A stretch of DNA of 64,000 nt from Macrothele yani (lineage: Eukaryota > Arthropoda > Arachnida > Araneae > Macrothelidae). Shown here one piece after another: positions 11,391 to 20,758 of this stretch. The stretch is from contig CM076990.1 in assembly GCA_039090855.1 (NCBI GenBank), positions 200,141,232 to 200,205,231 of the forward strand, read 5' to 3'. The notes under the pieces were generated by a model, which was not told the origin of the DNA, did not search any database, and worked only from the letters and a program-made list of their open reading frames with translations. Position 1 is the first letter of the stretch. The number at the start of each line of letters is the position of its first letter. Made by a program: the position numbers and the translations under genes.

Positions 11391-13070
11391 AAAGCCACCT
11401 GCTGTTACCCTGGCTACGGGAGCCAATTCCCTACTTGTTTGCCACTGTTGACTGCTCATCTTTGGACATTATGTCCTGCCTGGTGCCAGGAACATAAAAA
11501 CTGGACCTTTGCAGAGTGGAGCCATGTCGTGTGGTCAGATGAAGCCCATTTTCTGCTGCACCGAGTTGACAGGAGGGTGCAAGCTTGGTGTCAACAGCAT
11601 AAGCCCATGGCCCAGTCATGCCAGGTTGGCTCTGATCAAAGCTCTGTGATGGTTTGGAGAGCTTTCTCATGGGACACATTAGGTTCCTTAGTGTGCCTGG
11701 AGAGGTCCTTAACCACAGTATACTACCAGCATGTGCTGGATAATCACTTAATGCTTTCATGCATTCTGCAACCAATGGTCTGTTTCAGCAGGACAATGCT
11801 CACCCATACATGAGACTGATGAAGGAAAAAAAAAAAAAAAAAGCTGAACTGTTTAACTGCGCGGGTGAAAAATAAGAATGTGCTGCGAAACAGCGTGAAT
11901 ATAACACGGTGTGAGCAAGACAAAATTGTTCACTGAAATCTATTATGTAAATATTAAGCTGGAACACATCACTGAATTAAAAAAATATTTTTTTTTACAT
12001 TTAACAGCAACACAGGATAAATGTAACTCGTGGAGAAAAAAAATTATGACTACCGGCGAAATCTATGCTCTGTCTGATTTCTGTTTTTGGAAAGTTTTCC
12101 ACCATTTTGAAGCTGCAAAACAAATATTTACGGAATGAAATTATATTTAACAACACTACTGGGTAGAAGAAACATTACGAGAAAAAAAGGATTACAATTA
12201 CAGGAGCAACCTTCACTCCGTCTAACTTCCGTTTCTGAAAGTTTTGATAGTCAGATTTCCACCCACCAACAGAAAACAACCCCACCACCAATCCCTTCCA
12301 AATTTCTGTTCAGTTCAGTTCGATCTCAAGAACCATCGAAACGACGATGGAAACGGTGGAATTTTTCGAATCCACTGAAGAATCTCTTGCCTGAAAATCA
12401 CGGGAAATTTTCGTGCCAACTTCCGTTTTCAGAATTTTTCTTCCATTTTCAAGCTGAAATGCAAATATTTATGGAATGAAATTATACTTAACAATAATAC
12501 TGTGCAGAAGGAACATCGCGAGGAAAATAAATCACGATTACGGGAAATTTTTTTAATGCGTTCAACTTCCGTTTTTCAAAAGTTTTGGAAAATGAAATAA
12601 CATCCCCAGATCAAAAAACGATAACCCCCTCCCCCTCCAACTAATCCTTCAAAATTTCTCTTCAGTTTTGCATCGATCTCAAGAATAACCGAATAACCCA
12701 AATGATGACAAAAAATGTGGAATTCCGCGAATCCGCGGAAGAATCTCTTGTATGTGCTCACTCTACCAAGCTGCACTCACCCAGGCATGACTCAAGGAAT
12801 ACTAATCTGAGTTTGAAACCATCCAGTAGCCCCCGGAATTAAAACCCCGTGGAAGCTGTCTGGGATGCCATGGAGTGGAACATCAGATGGCTATGGATCC
12901 TGGACCAGTGGTTGAGGTAGAGTTGTGGACAATGCTGCAGAAGTCATGGTTGAAATTACCTGTGGAAACCGTCCAGTATCTGGTGCAGTCAATGTCTCAG
13001 TTTGCACAGGCTGTTGTTTATTGTAGAGGAGAACCAATACACTATTATGTAGGTATCTCCAGTGTTTTGT
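11391..13070 (+). pseudogene. Tc1-like transposase relic, split by a repeat array
   Basis: The left part (about 11440-11815) shows NWTFAEWSHVVWSDEAHFLL and VMVWRAFSW, the region around the first catalytic aspartate of Tc1 transposases, and then QQDNAH with the second aspartate. The right part (about 12745-13070) resumes with a WDAMEWNIRWL-like helix and LPVETVQYLVQSMSQ, the usual C-terminal tail. The two halves lie in different frames with stops. The 11.83-12.74 kb array sits exactly between the second aspartate and the third catalytic block. No terminal repeats were identified with confidence. Confidence 0.85.
11830..12745 (-). repeat. hAT-type subterminal repeat array (about 341-bp units)
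   Basis: Two full units and a partial one are in tandem. The marker ggaatgaaattata occurs at about 12132 and 12473, and cttccgttt recurs with the same spacing. The same module, reverse-complemented, makes up the noncoding 5' region of the hAT elements at 43.2 and 50.3 kb. There it also contains blocks such as tccgcggattcg and tgtccagtattgtt. This is therefore the remnant of a third insertion of that family, here in minus orientation and without transposase, inside the Tc1 relic. Confidence 0.75.
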
Positions 13071-13541
13071 TCACTGAGTGTACAAGGAAGGTTCAGAAAG
13101 TTCCCAGAATTGTCCCCAAATGTGGGGATGAAGAATCATACAGGAGGGGGGGGGTTCAGAGTGTCTAATGGCAAGTGATGCCATCCCATTTCCTATTTGT
13201 GCTACCATACATTTAGTTTTTTTAGTTGAAAATGTCTGCAATTGAGCAATGTACGAGGCATGTTTGTAAAAAAAAAAATATCATTTGTGAATGTTTTTGC
13301 TGCAGTTGGGATATGCATGTGCGCTTACTTCCCTCATTTGTGAGAAAGCCATAGGCACCATGTTTGTTGTTGTTCTGTGTGTTTAACATGTTTAAGAACT
13401 CAGAGTTGAAGAAATATTTTTCTCATAATACGTGGTAAATACGTCATGATAATTAACACAGCGATCGGACATCGCTGAATTGACTGTAATTACTCTTTCA
13501 CACGTGAATTAAATCACATCAGAAAACATGAAAATTTCGCC

Positions 13542-13618
13542 GCCGTGGAGGCGGGAATCGAACCCGCATCTCACGATTTACGTTCGAGCGCGCTAACCGT
13601 TGTGCCACCCACGACGGC
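13542..13618 (-). repeat. tRNA-like module, left arm
   Basis: The minus strand shows a T-arm with perfect gcggg/cccgc pairing around ttcgatt, a B-box, an A-box-like tggcacaacggttagcgc, and a mostly pairing acceptor stem. The anticodon arm does not fold cleanly, so I call it a tRNA-derived SINE-type head rather than a working tRNA gene. Confidence 0.65.
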
Positions 13619-14021
13619 AAATTCACAAGTTTCTGTGTGTTAAGAGCATCCGAATATTCTCCGACCACGTTCAGATTCATGCGGATTCTGCTGCCATCCA
13701 GCATTGTTAAGAAAATCTCCAATTGTTTAGGTATTCAGAGTTGAAGAAATATTTTTCTCATAATACGTAATTTTCAAGTTTTCTGATGTGATTTAATTCA
13801 CGTGTGAAACAGTAATTACAGTCAATTCGGCGATGTCCGATTGCTGTGTTAATTATCATGACGTATTTACCACATATTATGAGAAAAATATTTCTTCAAC
13901 TCTGAATACCTAAAGAACTTGAGATTTTCTTAACAACGCTGGATGGCATCAGAATCCGCATGAATCTGAACGCGGTCGGAGAATATTCCGATGCTCTTAA
14001 CACACAGAAACTCGTGAATTC

Positions 14022-14097
14022 ACCGTCGTGGGTGGTGCAACGGTTAGCGCGCTCGAACGTAAATAAGGAGATTCGGGTTCAATTCCCGCTCCACAGC
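14022..14097 (+). repeat. tRNA-like module, right arm
   Basis: This is the inverted partner of 13542-13618, on the plus strand. It is more diverged (a mutated T-stem and an acceptor end of ccacagc). It keeps ggttagcgcgctcgaacgta, identical to the left copy. Confidence 0.6.
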
Positions 14098-14202
14098 GGC
14101 GAAATTTTAAAGTTTTCTGATGTGATTTAATTCACCTGTGAAACAGTAATTACAGTCAATTCGGCGATGTCTGATTGCTGTGTTAATTATCATGTTTAAG
14201 AA

Positions 14203-15764
14203 GGTAGATACTTCATGCATATCTTCCGTATAAGGAAGTCACAAGTTATACGTGGTTAAAATACATAATATGTAGAGATTCAGTATCTCTTTTAGAATTG
14301 CTATTATGCACCTTAAAATATGGACATGTGATTATGGTGGTGCAGTTAATTATGACGCTTATTATTTAAAAAAGTAACGACTAATAAGGCAAGAGCAATT
14401 ACTCACATATATTCATCCAGAGGTCGCTTTCGTTCATATACCACCACAGTTCCGCAAGTTGTTTGGTCCCAGATGTTCAGCGCCTATGCATTGCAAAAAC
14501 TCCGATGGTAACTATAATAAAGTGTTTAGCAATGCAAAAGTAGTAGTCGACCCAAAGAACCGTGCTATATATTGTATCGTAAGCTCAAAGAATAATACAA
14601 CTGAAAATAAAAACCATGTAATTACCTACGCCACAGGCAGGTTAAAAGGCTAACAATGAACAAATCCAAAGAACTATAATGAACAAGTCTGATAGTGAAC
14701 GAATTTAAAAGAACAAAATAAAATATGAATGGCCAGAAGAAACGATGAGGACCACCTCCTCACGTCCACCAGCGTCCCCGGACGCGTTTCGCCATAGCCT
14801 CTTCCTAGGCGTTTTCAACAGGAAATGAAATGTCTGTTGGCAAGTGACAACATTTCGTACCTCCAGAAGTAATGATGTACATTGCGCATGGGTCAGTTTT
14901 CCTCCTATATGGTGGTGCCATCTGGTGTCATAGTTTGATTTTCCTGTATTTGTCTTAGTCTTTTAATTTTATTTTAAAAGAAGAGCATAAAAATAAAATT
15001 ATTTTATAAAAGAAGAGCATAAAAATAAAATTAAAAGACTACGACAAATACAGGAAAATCAAACTGTGACACCAGATGGCACCACCGTATAGGAGGAAAA
15101 CTGACCCATGCGCAATGTACATAATTACTTCTGGAGGTATGAAACGTTGTCACTTGCCAACAGACATTTCATTTCCCGTTGAAAATGCCTAGGAAGAGGC
15201 TAGAGCAAAATGCGTCAGGGGATGCTGGTGGATGTGAGGAGGTCATGCACGCATTATGTAAATAGTTCACTCATCGTTTCTTCTGGCCATTCATATTTTA
15301 TTTTGTTCTTTTAAATTCGTTCACTATCAGCTTTTCAGACTTGTTCATTATAGTTCTTTGGATTTGTTCATTGTTAGCCTTCTAACCTGCCTGTGGCGTA
15401 GGTAATTACATGGTTTTTATTTTCAGTTGTATTATTCTTTGAGCTTATGATACAATATATAACACGGTTCTTTGGGTTGACTACTACTTTTGCATTGCTA
15501 AACACTTTATTATAGTTACCATCGGAGTTTTTGCAATGCATAGCCGCTGAACATCTGGGTCAAACAACTTGCGGAACTGTGGTGGTATATGAACAAAAGC
15601 GACCTCTGTACGAATATGTGAGTAATTGCCCTTTCCTTCTTTTAGTCTTTACTTTTTTTATATAATGAACGTCATAATTAACTGCACCACCATAATCACA
15701 TGTCCATATTTTAACATGTGTAATAGCAATTCTAAAAGAGATACTGAATCTCTACATATTATAT
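14203..15764. mobile_element. 1.56-kb palindromic insert, PLE-like
   Basis: Left arm (about 14255-14977) and right arm (about 15020-15764) are long, near-identical reverse complements around an AT-rich centre. The 11-bp repeat atgtttaagaa flanks it (14192-14202 and 15765-15775), the same sequence that flanks the neighbouring insert. Near each outer half is a block gcctaggaagaggct followed by a GAAA-like tetrad (minus strand about 14771-14815, plus strand about 15187-15220). It resembles a degraded hammerhead core, and related blocks occur in the PLE palindrome at 20759-23184. There is no convincing ORF. Confidence 0.75.
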
Positions 15765-15775
15765 ATGTTTAAGAA

Positions 15776-16845
15776 GATCTTGAGCAGCCCTTGGACTGTG
15801 AGATGATGTCCATAATTTGACTTTTGAATGCAAGAAATGTAAAACTAGCTGACATTCATGTCAGATTTGTGAAGTTCACGATCTACCATCAAAATGCCAT
15901 GAGTGATGGAATAGTGAGGAAATGGGTCGGACAGTTCAATGAAAGTCGTAAGAACATGCATGACGAAGAGTGGAGTGGCTGGTCTTTTGTGGTCAACGAT
16001 GATTTGGTGCATGTGCTTGATGCAAAGGTTTGAGAGAACAAACATTTCACAATTTTAGCAGTTTTTGTTTTGCATTTTGTGCAAATTTCAAGAACTGTTC
16101 TCTGTAAAATTGTGACAGATCATTTGGGGGTGGGGGGTGGGTCAGAAATTGTGCTTATATTGGGTGCCAAAGATGCTTTCTGAGGAGCGCAAAAGCAAGA
16201 GGACTGGCAGTGCATTTTCCTTTCTTGTGCATTACAGTGAGCAAGGTGATGGGTTCTTGATCCATACTGTCACAGATGATGACACATGGGTGCCCCCACA
16301 TGACTGGAATCAAAGAAGCAGTCCATTGAGTGGTGGGATACCTCATTGTCAAAAAGAAAGAAATTCAAGCAGACAGTTTCAAGCCACAAGATAATGTGCA
16401 CAGTTTTTTTGGGGTGACAGGCAAGGAGTTTTGCTTGTTGAAATCTTGTCTAAAGGCAGAACATTTAACTCATCAGCTTATTGTGAAGCCCTGAAGAAAC
16501 TTCTTTGTGCGATCCAAAACAAAAGGCATGGCATGCTTGCTCGCAGCATTGTCTTGCTTCATGACAATGCTCGACCTCACATTTCTACACAGGGAAACAA
16601 ATGAATCGCCCCACCCCTTATAGTCCAGACCTAATGCCAAGTGACTATCACCTGTCCATGCATCTGAAGAATTTCCGTGCTGGTTGGCATTTCTTCGATG
16701 ATGATGAAGTCAAAGGAACAGTGCAGAAGTGGCTGTCTTCACAGGCAGCCTCGTTCTATGACGAGGGGATGTAAAAACTGGTGCAGTGTTATGATAAATA
16801 CCTCAGTAATTGTGGAAACTACATAGAAAGGTAATTTAAGGTATA
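15776..16845 (+). pseudogene. Mariner transposase pseudogene (SETMAR-type)
   Basis: Fragments follow mariner order. At 15824-16033 is a helix-turn-helix region with HQNAMSDGIVRKWVGQFNES and DEEWSG. At 16260-16390 is a region with the DDDTWV and QSIEWW equivalents of TGDETW and SMEWRH. At 16550-16570 is a HDNA-like second aspartate block. At 16600-16840 is PYSPDLMPSDYHLSMHLKNF, then DDDEVKGTVQKWLSSQAASF and a YDEGM tail. Multiple frameshifts and stops are present. It would have catalysed cut-and-paste transposition at TA. Confidence 0.9.
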
Positions 16846-16989
16846 GTGAATCAGATAAAAATAACATTTTTTGCAAATAAATTCTCATTTAACTTTAATA
16901 GCCAAACAGTTCTTACTTTTCAAATATGCCTTGTACAAACATCTAATCTTGTGTTTTGCTTTGAAACGTACCATCAGAGACATTAGCCA

Positions 16990-17990
16990 TGCTTCAGTAA
17001 GCATATGATGAAATTGCAATGAAGAAATGGCAAGTTTACTTGTGGCATAAGAGTTTCCATGGTGGTCATGTGGGTGTTGATGATGGTCCTTGTGGTGGGC
17101 ACCTGTCTACCTCTTCAACTGCCAAAAAGATTGTGCACATATGCAACATTGTCCAATGTGACCAAAGAAAAACTGTCAAGGAAATGGCAGAGGTAGGAAT
17201 ATCTGTTGTGGAAGTGTTCACATCATTTACCCATACAATGATTTGAAGACGTATTACTTTTGTCAAAACTTAGTTCCAAAAACACTGACTTCTGAACGAT
17301 AAGAAATGCAAATGATCCTCGCCAGAGACCTAATCACTGTGATTGATCAAAGCAATATAACCACAGGAGATGAGACATGGTGTTTTTTCATGATCCACCA
17401 ATAAAGTGCCAGTCCTGTGAATGGAAATCACCATCATCTCAAAAACAGAAACACCATTTGGACAAGAGTAAAGGAAAAGTAATGCTGGAAGTTTTATTTA
17501 CACTCTCAGAGCCTTGGCCACTATGAATTTATTCTGGAGGGGAGAACTGTGTGAATAAAAATTTTTTGTTGATATCCTCCGTCTTCTCAGGGATGCAATC
17601 CAAAGGGAACATACAAAAAAGTGGGCAAGAAACGGTTGGCTTTTTCATCATGACAATGTGCGTGCACATCAATCCCTAATGGCTAAACAGTACTTTGTAA
17701 AACACAATGTGACATCACTGGAACATCTTCCACATTCTCCTGACTTGGCACCACCTGATTTTTCTTGTTTCCTCAGTTAAAATATGCCCTAAAAGAACAA
17801 CTATTCATGAGTGCTGAAGACATCGTTGAAAATGTGACAAAGGTGCTGAAAAAAGTTACAAAGAGTGTTTCCACAAATGCTTAATGGATTTCTAGAAATC
17901 ATATCAAAGAGCTTTATGGACTTTGGCAAAAGTGTGTAGCTCTGCCAAGGAAAGTATTTCAAAGGAAATGCTATGTAAATAATGGTAATG
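16990..17990 (+). pseudogene. Second mariner transposase pseudogene
   Basis: Immediately downstream of the first mariner lies another. At 17040-17230 is the N-terminal region (GHVGVDDGPCGGHLSTSST, then DQRKTVKEMAEVGIS). At about 17330-17380 is a GDETW-like block. At 17630-17760 is the FHHDNVRAHQS second catalytic block with SLEHLPHSPDLAPPDFSCF, and the C-terminal helices run to about 17990. Frames are broken. Terminal repeats were not found, so boundaries are those of the coding relic. Confidence 0.85.
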
Positions 17991-17999
17991 TTATTGCTT

Positions 18000-18540
18000 T
18001 CTGTATAAAAATAATTTCTTAGAACTTTATATATGAACAGTTATGTTGTGATGTGTTTTTAAGTCTCAAAATCTAAATGTTATGTTTCAGATAGTTCGTT
18101 TTTTTTTTGTTTTTTTTTCTTTGTGGTTTGAAATTTAACATCAGTTGAGCAACAATCTGACTCCTTTGAAACAGAACTTTCTGTCATACAGATTTTGCAC
18201 ATTCTGAGCAGTGGTTTTTCATAGTCTTAAGTTTGTTTTCTAGCAAAACATAGTGACTTCTGTTGTGACTGGCTTTCATTACAAATTATATTATTTGAGA
18301 TCTTAGTTTCCATGAAAGAGTGAGAGCAATGTTCTTGATGGTACACAGAACATTAAATCTCTTCCACTGTAGTGTTTTATATACCTTTTAGTGTGTGGAT
18401 CACACCTTTTATTGTCATTAGCCAAATGAACAAAAAAAAAGTCTACTGGATGGTGTGATGGCTAAAATTAAGTCTTGCTTTGGGAAGGCAGTTAGCTAAA
18501 CATCTGACTTCTTCATGAATTGTGCGTTACTTTTTAATAG
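18000..18540. other. AT-rich intronic sequence, nothing recognised
   Basis: T-rich tracts (18090-18120) and no gene or repeat that I can name. Confidence 0.5.
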
Positions 18541-18610
18541 ATATTCCATATAGCTGTAATGTATGAGAAATCCATTTATTGGCATAAATATATAAGAACA
18601 CAATGCAAGC

Positions 18611-18639
18611 TTTCACCACCAAACATGTGGTTTCATCAG
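18611..18639 (-). ncRNA. Hammerhead-ribozyme-like core
   Basis: On the minus strand it reads CTGATGA, a stem II accac/gtggt with a short loop, then GAAA. These are the conserved core strings of the self-cleaving hammerhead. Stems I and III cannot be confirmed by eye. Penelope-like elements are known to carry minimal type I hammerheads. Confidence 0.6.
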
Positions 18640-18674
18640 ACAGTGGCTCACTCTAAAGTAAAGTAAACTACTGC

Positions 18675-18703
18675 CTGATGAAGCCATCCATCTCTTAGTG
18701 AAA
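18675..18703 (+). ncRNA. Hammerhead-like core, opposite arm, weak stem II
   Basis: CTGATGA at 18675-18681 and GAAA at 18700-18703 are at the right spacing, but the intervening sequence no longer forms a good stem II. It is the mirror copy of 18611-18639 and is probably inactive. Confidence 0.45.
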
Positions 18704-19425
18704 GTTTGCATTGTGTTCTTGTGTATTTACGCCAATAAATGGATTTTTTATTACATTTTTTATACATTACAGCTATTATTCTATATATCCTACCCGGTGC
18801 TCTACAAATTTGTTCAGATATTCAATATTCCTTTGTTTCGAATTAATTGCTCATTTGAATCACTGGTGGCATAGTTAACCATAGTAGACCATCCAAAGTT
18901 TCATTTAAGAAGGCATATTAATTTAAAGTATAAAAACACTAAATCCGAAGTTTCATTTAGAATGATATATTAATTTTAAGTATAAAAACACCAAATACTT
19001 TGATTTTCATTTGTCAGGCTTATAACAGCATCAATTTATGTCGATTTTTTTTTTTTTTTTTTTTGATGGAATAGGGATATTAAATTCTAACCTTTCTTTT
19101 TCTGTTTTGCACACACACAAAGGCTTAGAGGAGTAGTTTTGCTGTGAAAATTTATGATTGCTTAGATGTGAAGATGTAAAATTCGAATATTTACTAGTAT
19201 AAGTATCTTGTACAGAAAACTAGCGGATAATGCTTACCTTGGCATTCCTTTCTAGCGACGGGGACATTTCACGCACGTGTTTTCCGGTCTTTGTTGAGGT
19301 TATTGTCCTAAAGTCCGTTGTATGCGATGACTGGCTTTACTTCTCACACTTTTCGCTGGGTATACTCATTGGATCTTTGCTTTAGGATTCAAACATCAAT
19401 TTTTACCGTTCTTTATACTCGAAAT

Positions 19426-19452
19426 TTTCGCCCATACTCTGGGCATCTTCAG
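19426..19452 (-). ncRNA. Hammerhead-like core, left arm
   Basis: The minus strand reads CTGAAGA, stem II gccc/gggc, then GAAA. The seventh core position tolerates any base in hammerheads (CUGANGA), so CTGAAGA is compatible with activity. Stems I and III were not verified. Confidence 0.55.
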
Positions 19453-19741
19453 GAGCGTGGCGACTTTACCACCGATGTTCGTGGTTAACTTCGCGCTAAT
19501 GGAGTCCGATACTCCTTGTTGCCATTCGTCGGAAAAACTTTCCTGGATATATTTCGTTATCAAGCCCGGCTGGCGCCATCTATGTTTCGTTAAGAACACT
19601 TTTTTTTTTTCCGTATTTTTTTTTTTTTATTTTTTTAATTTCTTCTCCTATCCTGGTTTTCTTGTCTTTTTTTGCCTGTTTTTCTTATGTGTTGTTAGCG
19701 CGAAGTTAACCACGAACATCAGTGGTAAAGTCGCCATGCTC

Positions 19742-19768
19742 CTGAAGATGCCCAGAGTATGGGCGAAA
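19742..19768 (+). ncRNA. Hammerhead-like core, right arm
   Basis: An exact mirror of 19426-19452 on the plus strand: CTGAAGA at 19742-19748, a tgccc/gggc stem, GAAA at 19765-19768. A transcript running through both arms would instead fold into one long duplex. Confidence 0.55.
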
Positions 19769-20292
19769 ATTTCGAGTATAAAGAACGGTAAAAATTGATG
19801 TTTGAATCCTAAAGCAAAGATCCAATTAGTATACCCAGCGAAAAGTGTGAGAAGTAAAGCCAGTCATCGCATACAACGGACTTTAGGACAATAACCTCAA
19901 CAAAGACCGGAAAACACGTGCGTGAAATGTCCCCGTCGCTAGAAAGGAATGCCAAGGTAAGCATTATCCGCTAGTTTTCTGTACAAGTTACTTTGAAATA
20001 TCGCACGTAAAAGAGAATAGTACAATAATTAGAGCTATATAATAGTCAGAATTAGAACTACTAAGTGGAATTAGTATAAGTATGTTTTCACACGACAGAA
20101 AAGTGATGTCATGCAGACACTTACAGCTGCCTGAACTTTGTTTGGTATGATGCCTGTCAAAGTGAAAAAGAGAACACAGAAAATATTAATTTTCTCTGTT
20201 CTAGGTAGTAAGGTTGTTTTCTGTAAAATGAAAAAAAAAAAGTTAGTGAAATTTATAACTGAATAACCAATATTTCATTGCATAACACACAA

Positions 20293-20424
20293 TGACCCTA
20301 TGTTAGATTTATTAAGAGAGTTGAAATTCATAGACAAATTGTGGTAGCAAGTAAAATCTGACCCTATGTTAGGTTTATTAAGAGAGTTGAAATTCATAGA
20401 CAAATTGTGGTAGCAAGTAAAATC
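20293..20424. repeat. Tandem duplication, 66-bp unit, two copies
   Basis: Two almost identical units begin with tgaccctatgttag at 20293 and 20359. They end about 70 bp before the acceptor of the BROX exon at 20494. The near-identity (one visible difference, gattta versus ggttta) indicates a recent event. Confidence 0.9.
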
Positions 20425-20493
20425 TGTTATTCCTAGTTGATGAGCTTTGCTGCAAAAAATGAAAGGTAAACTGAAAGTAAATTTTTATTTCAG

Positions 20494-20662
20494 CTTTCAC
20501 CAAAAAGTACCTCATGACCCAGTTAAATTGGAACTGAAATCTACATTTGGCCTTGTTAGCCCAGAGGAATTTCCTTTGCCACCTATTAATCCACAGTGGT
20601 CACCTGTTGCATATGCTGCATTTAGTATCCCAGTTATGAATCACAATGATCCAGCAAACTCG
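20494..20662 (+). CDS. BROX: BROX-like BRO1-domain protein, internal coding exon
   Basis: A 169-bp exon with a tttcag acceptor (AG at 20492-20493) and a GTATGT donor at 20663. Its first base completes the Ile codon left by exon 7042-7192, giving ENGFI then FHQKVPHDPVKLELKSTFGL. It continues VSPEEFPLPPINPQWSPVAY and AAFSIPVMNHNDPANS, and ends on a codon boundary. The FxxxPxxPxxLELKxxxGLVxPxxFxxPP...QW pattern is the linker between the BRO1 domain and the C-terminal tail of BROX. The preceding 13.3-kb intron is packed with transposons, yet the splice signals remain clean. Confidence 0.93.
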
Positions 20663-20758
20663 GTATGTATTTTTTTCTTTCTTTCTTTGGATTGTTATTA
20701 CTGATATTCCTGATACAGAGTTATACTTTCCATAATTCCAAAATTCAATTAAGTTGTC

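Larger units (their letters stand above)
13399..14191. repeat. Palindromic/tandem insert with two tRNA-like modules
   Basis: It is flanked by the 11-bp direct repeat atgtttaagaa (13388-13398 and 14192-14202). The interior is built from one module, A-B-tRNA-like. The right half reads A (13775-13905), B (13905-14021), tRNA-like (14022-14097), then A again (14107-14191), a tandem period of about 332 bp. The left half is the reverse complement of the same modules. No protein is encoded. Confidence 0.8.
13254..16933 (+). mobile_element. Mariner element interrupted by two palindromic inserts
   Basis: The left terminal repeat cgaggcatgtttg sits next to TA (13252-13253). The right repeat reads caaggcatatttg on the reverse strand next to TA (16934-16935). 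Removing the inserts at 13399-14191 and 14203-15764 leaves roughly 1.3 kb, the usual mariner size. The transposase is in the right part. Confidence 0.85.
18553..18776. mobile_element. 224-bp palindromic insert with opposed hammerhead motifs
   Basis: Arms of about 100 bp (18553-18650 and 18665-18776) are reverse complements. They share agaaatccatttattggc at their outer parts and cattgtgttctt further in. An 11-bp duplication with one mismatch flanks it: tattccatata (18542-18552) and tattctatata (18777-18787). Both arms contain a hammerhead-like core reading outward. A related 218-bp insert is at 49935-50152. Confidence 0.8.
19207..20071. mobile_element. Palindromic PLE-like insert with 12-bp duplication
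   Basis: The left arm 19207-19497 and right arm 19698-19987 are near-perfect reverse complements around a T-rich spacer. An unpaired 84-bp extension follows on the right. The 12-bp repeat tagtataagtat flanks the whole unit (19195-19206 and 20072-20083). Each arm has a hammerhead-like core reading outward. Open frames across the arms read ISAKLTTNIGGKV and are likely the C-terminal tail or leader of a retroelement ORF; the family is not certain. Confidence 0.85.

Noticed and set aside
13542..14097. A pair of real tRNA genes in inverted orientation
   Set aside because: The anticodon arm does not fold properly and the copies are embedded in larger repeated modules; called tRNA-like.
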